Assembly: GCA_913065125.1 (NCBI GenBank)
Contig: CAJYAG010000002.1
Span: forward strand, 682,001-746,000
Source: an uncultured Flavobacteriaceae bacterium
Lineage (GTDB): Bacteria > Bacteroidota > Bacteroidia > Flavobacteriales > Flavobacteriaceae
Direction of reading: 5' to 3'
Length of the DNA stretch: 64,000 nt
Below, in pieces: positions 1 through 7,868 of the stretch; position 1 is the first letter of the stretch; the number at the start of each line of letters is the position of its first letter. Under the pieces are notes generated by a model, which saw only the letters and a list, made by a program, of their open reading frames with translations, did not search any database and was not told the origin of the DNA. The translations under genes were made by a program, and so were the position numbers.

Positions 1-596
1 CCACTTCCACGAGCTTCAAAATTTAAAACCAAACCAACATTTTTTGCTAATGGATGCTTATCAACAAAGGCTTTTGCTCCTAGAAGGCCTAACTCTTCTG
101 CATCCGTAATTACAATATGAATATCGTTTTTTGGTGTTTTGTGTTGTGCTAAAAAAGCTCTTACACTTTCTATAATTGTTACCACTCCAGAACCGGCATC
201 ACTTGCGCCTAAAGAAGAATGTGGATTTGAATCGTAATGTGTTAACAAGACCAATGATTTTCCAATTTCACTTCCCTTAATCGTTGCAATAATATTGGCA
301 GTATTAGTTGCTGCTCTCCATTTGTTATTAATAGCAACTTGATGTTGAATTTCTGGCTGTAATCCTAATTTTTTAAGTTCGTTAACAATATAATTCTGAA
401 CTTTCAGATGATCTTCTGAACCTGTATAATGTGCTGTTTTAGAAATTTCTTTTAAATTTTTTAATGCATTGTCGATAGAAAACTCAGTTTCAGAAACTGT
501 TTTATTTTCAGAATACGAAGGTTTCATGTCAGCAAAACTCCAATAAATTACAGAGATTATGATTAGAAAAGAAAGTATCGGAGCATATTTTTTCAT
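1..596 (-). CDS. M28 family metallopeptidase, N-terminal part (cut by window edge)
   Basis: Translating the minus strand from the ATG at 596 gives about 198 codons that run off the left edge, so the C-terminus is missing. Residues 4-22 form one hydrophobic segment (signal anchor or signal peptide). The zinc-ligand signature of M28 aminopeptidases is visible: H120 and D122 in THYDSN, D133 in GASDAGSG, and the catalytic and zinc glutamates E167/E168 in DAEELGLLGA. The family removes N-terminal residues from peptides outside the cytoplasm using two zinc ions; membrane-bound Fxna-type members have the same layout. The missing part prevents a choice between soluble and multi-spanning subtypes. Confidence 0.88.
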   Translation of the reverse strand, partial: MKKYAPILSFLIIISVIYWSFADMKPSYSENKTVSETEFSIDNALKNLKEISKTAHYTGSEDHLKVQNYIVNELKKLGLQPEIQHQVAINNKWRAATNTANIIATIKGSEIGKSLVLLTHYDSNPHSSLGASDAGSGVVTIIESVRAFLAQHKTPKNDIHIVITDAEELGLLGAKAFVDKHPLAKNVGLVLNFEARGS

Positions 597-665
597 TAGT
601 TGATAGGTTTTTATAAATGTACTAATTTTTAGATAATCGTTTTATTTTTAAATTGATAAGGTTTT

Positions 666-1016
666 TTATTCCCGTCTGATTAATAAGAAATAATCATTTT
701 CTAAGGCCAAATATCCTTGATCGTACACATAAAAATAGACGTTTCCGGTTTTGGTTTTATAAATAGAAGTAAAAAAATGAAAATCAAACCCTTTGTCAAA
801 TAACTTAGTTCTTGTCACTTTTGTTTTACCTGTTGTATTTAATTCTGATAAAATTTTAAAGTTTTTCCGCAAGCGATTATTGGTATTTCTAATAAGGTTT
901 TTACTTTCTGTGTTTACCTTGTTGTTGTAAGAGTTACGGCAATAATCTGTACAGAATTTTTTATCAATTCTCCCCACTATTTTTTCGCCACATTCTAAAC
1001 ATTTCTTTGTTTCCAT
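666..1016 (-). CDS. Small zinc-ribbon protein of unknown function
   Basis: This 116-residue basic protein opens with a cysteine arrangement C6-x2-C9 and C22-x3-C26 (KCLECGEKI ... FCTDYCRNSY), the pattern of a small zinc ribbon. The rest is Lys/Asn-rich and ends with an aromatic-rich stretch (DFHFFTSIYKTKTGNVYFYV). I cannot assign a function. It is divergent from the short ssb gene and shares with it a 195-base intergenic region that carries a 20-base tandem repeat, which suggests shared control. A role in DNA uptake or recombination would fit the ssb neighbour but is only inference. Confidence 0.75.
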   Translation of the reverse strand: METKKCLECGEKIVGRIDKKFCTDYCRNSYNNKVNTESKNLIRNTNNRLRKNFKILSELNTTGKTKVTRTKLFDKGFDFHFFTSIYKTKTGNVYFYVYDQGYLALENDYFLLIRRE

Positions 1017-1056
1017 TGCTTTATTTTTTTGATGTTTATAAAGATACTAAAAAACA

Positions 1057-1096
1057 TTTACAAACGACTACAAGCGTTTACATACGAAAGTAAGCG
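1057..1096. repeat. Two tandem 20-bp direct repeats in the zinc-ribbon/ssb intergenic region
   Basis: Unit 1 (1057-1076) and unit 2 (1077-1096) abut exactly and agree at 15 of 20 positions; both start TTTACA, keep ACGA in the middle and end AAGCG. A 20-bp spacing is about two helical turns, so the same face of DNA would be presented twice. This looks like a regulator-binding site upstream of the minus-strand gene at 1016 or the plus-strand ssb at 1212. The binding protein is unknown. Confidence 0.6.
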
Positions 1097-1139
1097 CTTT
1101 TAAACCGAATAAAATTTGGAAGGCATCGCATCTTTGCCA

Positions 1140-1157
1140 TGTCAAATCGAATTGACA
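1140..1157. promoter_or_regulatory. Dyad TGTCAA-N6-TTGACA upstream of ssb
   Basis: A perfect 6-bp inverted repeat (1140-1145 and 1152-1157) around ATCGAA lies about 55 bases before the ssb start, just downstream of a CATCTTTG sequence at 1129-1136 that matches the TAnnTTTG -7 box at 7 of 8 positions. It may be an operator or a 5'-UTR hairpin. Confidence 0.4.
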
Positions 1158-1174
1158 AAAATGATTATAAACTT

Positions 1175-1196
1175 ACACTGAGCAAAGTCGAAGTGT
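1175..1196. repeat. Small palindromic intergenic repeat (ACACT ... AGTGT)
   Basis: The arms ACACT (1175-1179) and AGTGT (1192-1196) flank GAGCAAAGTCGA. The motif resembles the cactgAGC..AGTCGaagtg palindromes scattered through flavobacterial intergenic DNA, recalled from experience rather than searched. It lies in the ssb 5' region. Confidence 0.4.
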
Positions 1197-1211
1197 TTAA
1201 AACCTTATCTT

Positions 1212-1550
1212 ATGAGTACGTTAAGAAACAAAGTACAGTTGATTGGAAACTTAGGAAACAATCCAGAAATCATCACGTTAGAAAGTGGTAAAAAATTAGC
1301 AAAAATGTCTATTGCTACAAATGAAACTTACAAAAACGCACAAGGCGAAAAAGTAACAGACACACAATGGCATAATGTTGTTGCATGGAACAAAACAGCA
1401 GAAATCATTGAAAAATACTTGCAAAAAGGAAGTGAAGTTGTTATTGAAGGGAAATTAACATCAAGAAGTTACGAAGATAAAGATGGCACTAAAAAATACA
1501 TCACAGAAATTGTTTGTAATGAAATGTTAATGTTGGGTGGCAAGCAATAA
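1212..1550 (+). CDS. ssb: Single-stranded DNA-binding protein, short form without acidic tail
   Basis: This is a 112-residue OB-fold SSB: it begins MSTLRNKVQLIGNLGNNPEI, has the typical TQWHNVVAWNKTAEIIEKYLQKGSEVVIEGKL core and ends after the SRSYEDKDGTKKYITEIVCNEMLML strand region. It stops at LMLGGKQ, so the Gly/Pro-rich linker and the acidic partner-binding tip (DDDIPF type) of full-length replication SSBs are absent. SSBs coat single-stranded DNA as tetramers. The short form suggests an accessory SSB, for example in DNA uptake or recombination, rather than the main replication protein; that role is inferred. A terminator follows directly. Confidence 0.93.
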   Translation: MSTLRNKVQLIGNLGNNPEIITLESGKKLAKMSIATNETYKNAQGEKVTDTQWHNVVAWNKTAEIIEKYLQKGSEVVIEGKLTSRSYEDKDGTKKYITEIVCNEMLMLGGKQ

Positions 1551-1572
1551 AAAAATCTTGCTATGAAAAGAG

Positions 1573-1602
1573 AAGAGCATCATTTTGGTGCTCTTTTTTC
1601 TT
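1573..1602 (+). terminator. Intrinsic terminator after ssb
   Basis: The stem AAGAGCATC/GGTGCTCTT (9 bp with one G-T pair) around the loop ATTTT is followed by a T-rich run. It separates ssb from the ilv leader. Confidence 0.85.
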
Positions 1603-1615
1603 TTTTAAGAATTTA

Positions 1616-1646
1616 CTTGTTTAATAAAAATAAAATTAGATATTTG
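1616..1646 (+). promoter_or_regulatory. Candidate promoter of the ilv leader and operon
   Basis: CTTG at 1616-1619 (-33 region) and GATATTTG at 1639-1646 (7 of 8 matches to TAnnTTTG) are separated by 19 bases, the usual Bacteroidetes spacing. Transcription would begin around 1652-1654, only a few bases before the leader ATG at 1657, so the leader ORF would be almost leaderless. Confidence 0.55.
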
Positions 1647-1656
1647 TCCCATCAAA

Positions 1657-1719
1657 ATGAACACACAAATTATCAATATCATTTCTATTATCATCATTGC
1701 AATTCAAAAGCAACGATAA
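1657..1719 (+). CDS. Isoleucine-rich leader peptide 1 of the ilv operon (attenuator)
   Basis: This 20-codon ORF encodes nine isoleucines, including runs in IINIISIIIIAI, and then QKQR before the TAA. Such a peptide has no plausible role as a protein but is what transcription attenuation of an Ile/Val operon requires: with low charged tRNA-Ile the ribosome stalls in the run. Valine and leucine codons are absent, so the sensor would be Ile-specific. The stop is followed at once by GGAAG (1720-1724), which can pair with CTTCC (1756-1760) in the following terminator, a short antiterminator of 5 bp. Family knowledge: ilv leaders of this kind are classical in proteobacteria; their use here is inferred from sequence. 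Confidence 0.72.
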   Translation: MNTQIINIISIIIIAIQKQR

Positions 1720-1750
1720 GGAAGTATATCTATAATTTTAAAATATTATA

Positions 1751-1780
1751 AAAGCCTTCCGAATTCGGAAGGCTTTTTTT
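1751..1780 (+). terminator. Attenuator terminator 1 of the ilv leader
   Basis: A perfect stem, AAAGCCTTCC against GGAAGGCTTT, around GAATTC runs into seven T residues. It lies 31 bases beyond leader ORF 1 and upstream of leader ORF 2 with no promoter visible between, so it can stop transcription before ilvD. Confidence 0.85.
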
Positions 1781-1797
1781 ATGAAATAAATTTAAAA

Positions 1798-1860
1798 ATG
1801 AATTTTAGCAACAACATTATTATTACAATTATTGTCATTATTAGCTCACCACCGAGTTGA
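1798..1860 (+). CDS. Isoleucine-rich leader peptide 2 of the ilv operon (attenuator)
   Basis: A second 20-codon ORF encodes seven isoleucines and one valine in the stretch NNIIITIIVIIS and ends SSPPS-stop. It repeats the design of leader 1 although the two nucleotide sequences differ. Its stop codon (1858-1860) lies inside GTTGATACAG (1856-1865), the strand that pairs with the downstream terminator arm. A ribosome that completes the peptide therefore masks the antiterminator, and one stalled on Ile codons leaves it free. That geometry supports real use as an attenuator. Synthesis of the peptide itself is inferred. Confidence 0.78.
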   Translation: MNFSNNIIITIIVIISSPPS

Positions 1861-1917
1861 TACAGTTAGTCATTGCCAATAAAAGCATAAACCTGTATCA
1901 ACTGATACAGGTTTTTT
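1856..1917 (+). promoter_or_regulatory. Attenuator 2: antiterminator and terminator pair of the ilv operon
   Basis: The terminator is an 11-bp perfect stem, AAACCTGTATC (1889-1899) with GATACAGGTTT (1904-1914), followed by T residues. Upstream, GTTGATACAG at 1856-1865 is perfectly complementary over 10 bases to CTGTATCAAC at 1893-1902, which is the 5' terminator arm plus loop. The two structures exclude each other, as in classical trp/ilv attenuation. The region from here to ilvD (1918-2086) holds no further terminator that I can see. Confidence 0.82.
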
Positions 1918-2086
1918 TATAAACAATTTTAATTGGAAGCCATAAAAAAAGAGATATAGAAGCCAGTAAATCAGTTATTTATGTTAAGATATATCAAAAT
2001 GAATATAAGTAAATAAAAAAATCAAAGCATCGAAATATGACGCAAACATCTAATTTCGAACTCCTTAAATAATAGAAGAAAGAACA

Positions 2087-3769
2087 ATGAAACTCAATAA
2101 ACACAGTAGCAGATTAACGCAAGACGAATCACAACCAGCATCACAGGCTATGTTGTATGCAGTAGGCTTGACTGATGAAGATATGCAAAAAGCACAAGTA
2201 GGAATTGCCAGTACTGGTTACGACGGAAATCCGTGTAATATGCATCTAAATAATTTAGCTTCAGAAGTAAAGATTGAATGCAATATCAATGGTTTAGTTG
2301 GATTAGGATTCAATACAATTGGTGTTTCAGACGGAATTTCAATGGGAACTTCAGGAATGAATTATTCCTTAGTTTCTAGAGATATTATTGCAGATTCTAT
2401 CGAAACTGTGATGAATGCTCAAAGTTATGACGCATTGGTTTCTGTTGTTGGATGCGATAAAAATATGCCAGGAGCAGTCATAGCGATGTTGCGTTTAAAC
2501 CGTCCATCAATTATGATGTACGGTGGAACAATTGCATCAGGAAAATACAAAGGAAAAAAATTAAACATTGTTTCGGCTTTTGAAGCACTCGGACAAAAAG
2601 TGGCTGGAGAAATTGACGAAAAAGAATACAAAGAAATTATTAAAAGAGCGATTCCTGGAGCTGGAGCTTGTGGCGGAATGTACACTGCAAATACCATGGC
2701 TTCTGCCATTGAAGCAATGGGGTTTTCTTTGCCTTATAACTCATCAATTCCTGCAGAAAACCCGAATAAATTATCAGAAAGTGAACGAACTGCTTTGGCA
2801 ATTAAAAACTTGTTAGAACTAGATTTAAAACCTTTGGATATTATTTCTAAAAAATCAATAGAAAATGCTATTGCACTTGTAAATGCACTAGGTGGATCAA
2901 CAAATGCGGTGTTACACTTTTTGGCAATTGCTCATGCTGCTGGCATCGATTTTTCTTTAGAAGATTTTCAACGTGTAAGTGATAGAACTCCGTTAATTGC
3001 CGATTTAAAACCAAGCGGAAAATATTTAATGGAAGATGTTCATGGTGTGGGTGGAACTCCTGCAGTAATGAAATATTTATTGGACAATGGCTATTTACAT
3101 GGTGATTGTTTAACGGTTACAGGAAAAAATTTGGCAGAAAATTTAGCCAATGTTGAACCCCTTTCTTTTGATGACGAGCAAGATGTCATTCATCCAAAGA
3201 ACAATCCATTAAAATCTTCAGGAAATCTTCAAATTTTATATGGAAATCTTGCGTCAGAAGGAGCTGTAGCAAAAATCAGTGGAAATGAAGGATTACTTTT
3301 TGAAGGGAAAGCGGTGGTATATGACGGAGAACAAGAGGCAAATACAGGGATTTCTAACGGAGAAGTAGAAAAAGGAGATGTAGTTGTTATTCGATATGTT
3401 GGGCCAAAAGGCGGGCCAGGAATGCCAGAAATGTTAAAACCAACGTCGTTAATTATGGGAGCAGGTTTAGGAAAATCCGTTGCTTTGATAACTGACGGAC
3501 GATTTTCTGGAGGAACACACGGTTTTGTGGTTGGTCATATTACGCCAGAAGCACAATCAGGAGGAGTCATTGGCTTGTTAAAAACTGGCGATATCATCAA
3601 AATTAGTGCGGAAGACAATTCAATAAATGTGTTGCTTTCTGATGAAGAACTTGCTAAAAGAAAAGCAAATTGGGAAAGTCCAGCTTTAAAACACACCAAA
3701 GGAGTCTTATACAAATATGCAAAAACAGTAGCATCAGCATCAAAAGGATGTGTAACAGATGCATTTTAA
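2087..3769 (+). CDS. ilvD: Dihydroxy-acid dehydratase
   Basis: IlvD dehydrates 2,3-dihydroxy-isovalerate and 2,3-dihydroxy-3-methylvalerate to the 2-oxo acids of valine and isoleucine in the cytoplasm. The 560 residues match the family length. Three cysteines expected to hold a [2Fe-2S] cluster are present: C50 in DGNPCN, C123 in [10 protein letters not shown] and C195 in [12 protein letters not shown], and the C-terminal GRFSGGTHG motif is intact. It is the first structural gene of the ilv operon and lies downstream of the two attenuators, so it should be the gene most directly controlled by isoleucine supply. ilvB follows 10 bases later. Confidence 0.97.
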   Translation: MKLNKHSSRLTQDESQPASQAMLYAVGLTDEDMQKAQVGIASTGYDGNPCNMHLNNLASEVKIECNINGLVGLGFNTIGVSDGISMGTSGMNYSLVSRDIIADSIETVMNAQSYDALVSVVGCDKNMPGAVIAMLRLNRPSIMMYGGTIASGKYKGKKLNIVSAFEALGQKVAGEIDEKEYKEIIKRAIPGAGACGGMYTANTMASAIEAMGFSLPYNSSIPAENPNKLSESERTALAIKNLLELDLKPLDIISKKSIENAIALVNALGGSTNAVLHFLAIAHAAGIDFSLEDFQRVSDRTPLIADLKPSGKYLMEDVHGVGGTPAVMKYLLDNGYLHGDCLTVTGKNLAENLANVEPLSFDDEQDVIHPKNNPLKSSGNLQILYGNLASEGAVAKISGNEGLLFEGKAVVYDGEQEANTGISNGEVEKGDVVVIRYVGPKGGPGMPEMLKPTSLIMGAGLGKSVALITDGRFSGGTHGFVVGHITPEAQSGGVIGLLKTGDIIKISAEDNSINVLLSDEELAKRKANWESPALKHTKGVLYKYAKTVASASKGCVTDAF

Positions 3770-3779
3770 AAATAGAGTT

Positions 3780-5513
3780 ATGGAAACACACACACAAACC
3801 ACAACGAAAACAAAGCACCAAAATACGCAACATATTTCTGGTGCAGAAGCCGTAATACAATGCTTATTAGCAGAAGGAGTTGATTTAATTTATGGATATC
3901 CGGGCGGAGCAATTATGCCAATTTATGATGAGTTGTATAAATATCAAGACAAATTACAGCACGTTTTAGTACGACATGAACAAGGCGCAACGCATGCCGC
4001 ACAAGGTTTTGCAAGAGTTACAGGAAAAGTTGGTGTGGCGTTGGCAACTTCTGGGCCTGGAGCTACAAATTTAGTAACAGGGATCGCCGATGCACAAATA
4101 GATTCTACGCCAATGGTTTGTATCACTGGTCAAGTAGGAAAACATTTATTAGGATCTGATGCTTTTCAAGAAACAGACATTGTCGGAATTTCTACTCCGG
4201 TTACAAAATGGAATTATCAAATTACAGCAGCAGCAGAAGTTCCTGAAGTGTTGGCAAAGGCATTTTACATTGCTCGTTCTGGAAGACCAGGACCTGTTTT
4301 AATTGATATTACAAAAAACGCTCAGTTTGATACGTTTGATTTTGAATATAAAAAATGTTCATCCATCCGAAGTTATAAAGCGGTTCCAGATGTAGATAAA
4401 AGTCAGTTGTTAGCTGCGGCAGAATTGATAAATACTGCAAAAAAACCCCTGATTGTTTTTGGTCAAGGCGTAATTTTAGGAGAAGCTGAAGCTGAATTTA
4501 AAGCATTGATTGAGAAAACAGGAATTCCATCTGCTTGCACAATTTTAGGCTTGTCTGCTTTGGCATCGAAACATCCATTACATGTTGGAATGGTTGGAAT
4601 GCACGGAAATTATGGGCCAAATAAATTAACAAATGAGTGTGATGTGTTGATTGCTATCGGAATGCGATTTGACGATCGTGTAACTGGAGATTTATCGAGA
4701 TATGCAAAACAAGCAAAAGTGATTCATTTTGATATTGATCCTGCAGAGATTGATAAAAATGTAAAAACGGATGTTGCCGTTTTAGGAAACTCAAAAGAAA
4801 CATTAGTAAAAATATTGCCTTTGGTGGATAAAAAATCACATAAATCTTGGCTGCAAGAATTTAGAGATTATGATGCTATAGAGTTTGATAAAGTAATTAA
4901 AGATGAATTGTATCCAACGAAAGAAGGTATTACAATGGGCGAAGTGTTGAAAGAAATCAACCAAGTAACAAAAGGAGAAGCCGTGATTGTTTCTGATGTT
5001 GGTCAGCACCAAATGTTTGCATGTAGATATGCAGAATTTAATCAAACAAAAAGCAATATTACTTCTGGCGGATTAGGAACGATGGGATTTGCATTGCCAG
5101 CAGCAATCGGTGCTAAAATGGGTGCGCCAGAAAGAGAAGTAATTGCCATTATTGGCGATGGTGGTTATCAAATGACCATTCAAGAATTGGGAACCATTTT
5201 TCAAACGAAAGCGGCCGTGAAAATTGTGGTTTTAAACAACGAGTTTTTAGGGATGGTTCGTCAATGGCAACAGTTGTTTTTTGATAAAAGATACGCATCA
5301 ACAGAAATGACAAATCCAGATTTTGTGGCTATCGCAAAGGGATATCATATCGACGCTCAAAGAGTTACAAAAAGAGAAAATTTAACATCAGCAATTAAAG
5401 AAATGATCGCTTCTAAAGATTCGTATTTCTTAGAAGTGTGTGTAGAAAAAGAAAACAATGTGTTTCCAATGATTCCAACTGGAGCATCAGTTTCAGACAT
5501 CAGATTAAGTTAA
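3780..5513 (+). CDS. ilvB: Acetolactate synthase, large (catalytic) subunit
   Basis: This ThDP enzyme condenses two pyruvates, or pyruvate with 2-oxobutyrate, as the first common step of Val/Leu/Ile synthesis. With the ATG at 3780 it has 577 residues. Visible motifs are YGYPGGAIMPIYDE, the cofactor-activating Glu at about residue 67 (RHEQGATHAAQGFAR), and the ThDP/Mg motif GDGGYQM from residue 459 through NNEFLGMVRQWQ. An earlier in-frame ATG at 3759 would overlap ilvD and add a tail outside the conserved region, so 3780 is preferred. The small subunit gene begins 6 bases after the stop. Confidence 0.96.
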   Translation: METHTQTTTKTKHQNTQHISGAEAVIQCLLAEGVDLIYGYPGGAIMPIYDELYKYQDKLQHVLVRHEQGATHAAQGFARVTGKVGVALATSGPGATNLVTGIADAQIDSTPMVCITGQVGKHLLGSDAFQETDIVGISTPVTKWNYQITAAAEVPEVLAKAFYIARSGRPGPVLIDITKNAQFDTFDFEYKKCSSIRSYKAVPDVDKSQLLAAAELINTAKKPLIVFGQGVILGEAEAEFKALIEKTGIPSACTILGLSALASKHPLHVGMVGMHGNYGPNKLTNECDVLIAIGMRFDDRVTGDLSRYAKQAKVIHFDIDPAEIDKNVKTDVAVLGNSKETLVKILPLVDKKSHKSWLQEFRDYDAIEFDKVIKDELYPTKEGITMGEVLKEINQVTKGEAVIVSDVGQHQMFACRYAEFNQTKSNITSGGLGTMGFALPAAIGAKMGAPEREVIAIIGDGGYQMTIQELGTIFQTKAAVKIVVLNNEFLGMVRQWQQLFFDKRYASTEMTNPDFVAIAKGYHIDAQRVTKRENLTSAIKEMIASKDSYFLEVCVEKENNVFPMIPTGASVSDIRLS

Positions 5514-5518
5514 TAATT

Positions 5519-6040
5519 ATGGAAGATCAAAAATCATTTACCATATCGGTATATACAGAAAATAATATCGGTTTATTGAACAGAGTTTCATCAATATTTT
5601 CGAAAAGACATTTCAATATTGAAAGTTTAACAACGTCTCAATCAGAAATTGAAAATGTAAACAGATTTGTTATTGTATCAACAATGACAGCAGATCAAGC
5701 AGAAAAAATTGTAAAACAATTAGAGAAGCAAATAGAAGTTATAAAAGCCTTTGCACATACCGATGAAGAAACCATTTATCAAGAAACAGCACTGTATAAA
5801 GTGGCTTTAGATTCATTGTTAGAAACTTCTCAAATACAAAATATTATCAAAGAAAATCATGCAAATATTGTAACGGTTTCTAAAGATTTTTTTGTGATTG
5901 AAAAAACAGGAAGAAGACACGAAACAGAACAATTATATCAAGATTTAAAGCCTTATAAATTAATGCAATTTGTACGATCGGGAAGAATATCAGTAAGCAA
6001 AGAACCCATGAATATTTCAGAAATGCTAGCCGCATTTTAA
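5519..6040 (+). CDS. ilvN: Acetolactate synthase, small (regulatory) subunit
   Basis: The start is set at the ATG at 5519 (MEDQKSFTIS), giving 173 residues as usual for the family; an upstream in-frame ATG at 5438 lies inside ilvB. An N-terminal ACT domain (about residues 7-80: FTISVYTENNIGLLNRVSSIFSKR) binds valine and confers feedback inhibition on the large subunit, and the C-terminal domain with ETALYKVAL and RSGRISVSK completes the regulatory fold. Tight spacing after ilvB implies translational coupling. The symbol ilvH is equally used for this subunit. Confidence 0.95.
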   Translation: MEDQKSFTISVYTENNIGLLNRVSSIFSKRHFNIESLTTSQSEIENVNRFVIVSTMTADQAEKIVKQLEKQIEVIKAFAHTDEETIYQETALYKVALDSLLETSQIQNIIKENHANIVTVSKDFFVIEKTGRRHETEQLYQDLKPYKLMQFVRSGRISVSKEPMNISEMLAAF

Positions 6041-6146
6041 TTGCAGAACAATAGCCCGATTGGATGTGTTTTGCATCAAAACAAAAAAATTACCAATTTA
6101 ATGTCCAATACTCTTAGGTCGAGGACATTTATTTAATAAAACAAAA
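6041..6146 (+). promoter_or_regulatory. ilvN-ilvC spacer with two hairpins
   Basis: The 106-base spacer contains GTTTTG-CAT-CAAAAC (6068-6082) and a longer stem AATGTCC (6100-6106) with GGACATT (6123-6129) around 16 bases, close before the ilvC start. No T-run follows either stem on the plus strand, so they are more likely RNA processing or stability elements than terminators. Confidence 0.35.
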
Positions 6147-7613
6147 ATGACAAATTATTTTAACACGTTATCATTAAGAGATCAATTAACAGAATTAGGA
6201 AAATGTAGATTTATGGAATCTTCAGAATTTGAAGATGGCGTATCGGCATTAAAAGGAAAAAAAATTGTAATTATTGGTTGTGGAGCTCAAGGATTAAACC
6301 AAGGATTAAATATGAGAGATTCTGGGTTGGATATTTCTTATACCCTAAGACCACAAGCAATTGCAGAAAAAAGACCCTCTTTTTTAAACGCAACTGAAAA
6401 CGGATTTACAGTGGGAACTTACGAAGAGTTGGTGCCAAGAGCAGATTTGGTATTGAATTTAACGCCAGATAAACAGCATACAAATGTTGTAAATGCTGTA
6501 ATGCCTTTGATGAAAAAAGGAGCAACCTTATCATATTCTCACGGATTCAATATTGTTGAAGAAGGCATGCAAATTCGAAAAGATTTAACCGTAATCATGG
6601 TCGCGCCAAAATGTCCAGGATCAGAAGTTAGAGAAGAATATAAAAGAGGATTTGGTGTACCAACATTGATTGCAGTGCATCCAGAAAATGATCCTGAAGG
6701 AAAAGGATTGGAACAGGCAAAAGCCTATGCTGTTGCAACTGGCGGACATAAAGCTGGAGTGTTACAATCGTCTTTTGTGGCAGAAGTAAAATCGGATTTA
6801 ATGGGAGAACAAACCATTTTATGTGGTGTGTTACAGACCGGAGCAATTTTGTCTTTTGATAAAATGGTAGCAGAAGGAATTGAACCAAGTTATGCTGCAA
6901 AATTGATTCAGTATGGCTGGGAAACGATTACCGAAGCGTTGAAACATGGCGGAATTACCAACATGATGGATCGTTTATCGAATCCAGCAAAAATAAAAGC
7001 TTTTAAAATTTCTGAAGAATTAAAAGACATTATGCGTCCGTTATTCCATAAACACATGGATGATATTATGTCTGGTCATTTTTCTAAAACCATGATGGAA
7101 GATTGGGCAAATGATGATAAAAATTTATTAACCTGGAGAGCGGCAACTGGAGAAACGGCATTTGAAAAAACAACTGCTACAAAACAAGAAATCCCAGAGC
7201 AAGAATATTTTGATCATGGAACTTTATTAGTCGCTTTTGTAAGAGCTGGAGTTGAATTGGCTTTTGAAACGATGACCGAATCTGGAATTATAGCAGAATC
7301 TGCCTATTACGAATCGTTGCACGAAACTCCGTTAATCGCCAATACCATTGCTCGTAAAAAATTGTACGAAATGAATCGTGTAATTTCTGATACCGCAGAA
7401 TATGGCTGTTATTTGTTTGATCACGCGTGTAAACCTTTGTTAACTGACTTTATGAAAACGGTAAAAACCGATGTGATTGGTAAAAAGTTTAGCTTAGGAA
7501 ATGATGTAGATAATCAAGAATTAATTGCCATAAATAAAACGATTAGAGAACACGAAGTAGAAAAAGTTGGAGCCGTTTTAAGAGCTTCAATGACAGCGAT
7601 GATACAACTTTAA
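6147..7613 (+). CDS. ilvC: Ketol-acid reductoisomerase, class II (long form)
   Basis: IlvC isomerises and reduces acetolactate or acetohydroxybutyrate using NADPH and Mg2+. At 488 residues it is the long class II form, with a duplicated knotted C-terminal domain, unlike the roughly 330-residue class I. The dinucleotide loop is [12 protein letters not shown] (from residue 42), and the [12 protein letters not shown] and [13 protein letters not shown] stretches carry substrate and magnesium ligands. It follows ilvN after a 106-base spacer and is followed by two intergenic repeat copies before ilvA. Confidence 0.96.
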   Translation: MTNYFNTLSLRDQLTELGKCRFMESSEFEDGVSALKGKKIVIIGCGAQGLNQGLNMRDSGLDISYTLRPQAIAEKRPSFLNATENGFTVGTYEELVPRADLVLNLTPDKQHTNVVNAVMPLMKKGATLSYSHGFNIVEEGMQIRKDLTVIMVAPKCPGSEVREEYKRGFGVPTLIAVHPENDPEGKGLEQAKAYAVATGGHKAGVLQSSFVAEVKSDLMGEQTILCGVLQTGAILSFDKMVAEGIEPSYAAKLIQYGWETITEALKHGGITNMMDRLSNPAKIKAFKISEELKDIMRPLFHKHMDDIMSGHFSKTMMEDWANDDKNLLTWRAATGETAFEKTTATKQEIPEQEYFDHGTLLVAFVRAGVELAFETMTESGIIAESAYYESLHETPLIANTIARKKLYEMNRVISDTAEYGCYLFDHACKPLLTDFMKTVKTDVIGKKFSLGNDVDNQELIAINKTIREHEVEKVGAVLRASMTAMIQL

Positions 7614-7617
7614 ATCA

Positions 7618-7722
7618 GTTGTTAGTTCGACAGAACGACGTTAGGAGCGACGAGAAATCTCAAAAAAAGAGTTGTAAAATTTAGAGATTTCTCAATCGTT
7701 CATCATTTCGAAATGACAGACA
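7618..7722 (+). repeat. Intergenic palindromic repeat element, copy A
   Basis: The element starts TTAGTTCGACAGAACGACG, passes through GCGACGAGAAATCTC (inner arm 7652-7661) and returns with GAGATTTCTC (7684-7693), a perfect 10-bp inverted repeat, ending near TTTCGAAATGACA. It is related to copy B 40 bases downstream. The TCATTTCGAC...GAGAAATCT consensus resembles short dispersed repeats familiar from flavobacterial genomes (from memory). Confidence 0.65.
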
Positions 7723-7757
7723 TAATAAGATTATCATTCTATTTAAATTGAAAACAA

Positions 7758-7852
7758 AATGTCATTTCGACAGAGCGAAGTATAAGCGACGAGAAATCTT
7801 ATTAATTATTAACAGATTTCTCAATCGCCAAAAAGCCCATCTCGAAATAGCA
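7758..7852 (+). repeat. Intergenic palindromic repeat element, copy B
   Basis: It starts TGTCATTTCGACAGAGCGAAG, then GCGACGAGAAATCT (arm 7791-7799) and the return arm AGATTTCTC (7814-7822), ending in ATCTCGAAATAG. It shares TTCGACAGA.CGA...AGCGACGAGAAATCT and ATTTCTCAATCG with copy A. Both copies sit within the presumed ilv transcript between ilvC and ilvA. Confidence 0.65.
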
Positions 7853-7868
7853 TATTGAAAAACAAAAA

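Noticed and set aside
1563..1751. 62-residue plus-strand ORF after ssb
   Set aside because: It runs through the ssb terminator and the first attenuator leader in a different frame; the Ile-rich leader at 1657-1719 explains this DNA better.
2037..2072. 11-codon ORF shortly before ilvD (ATG 2037, stop 2072)
   Set aside because: It has no run of Ile, Val or Leu codons and is not followed by a terminator.
6068..6129. Hairpins before ilvC as a terminator or third attenuator
   Set aside because: No Ile-rich ORF precedes them and no T-run follows on the plus strand.
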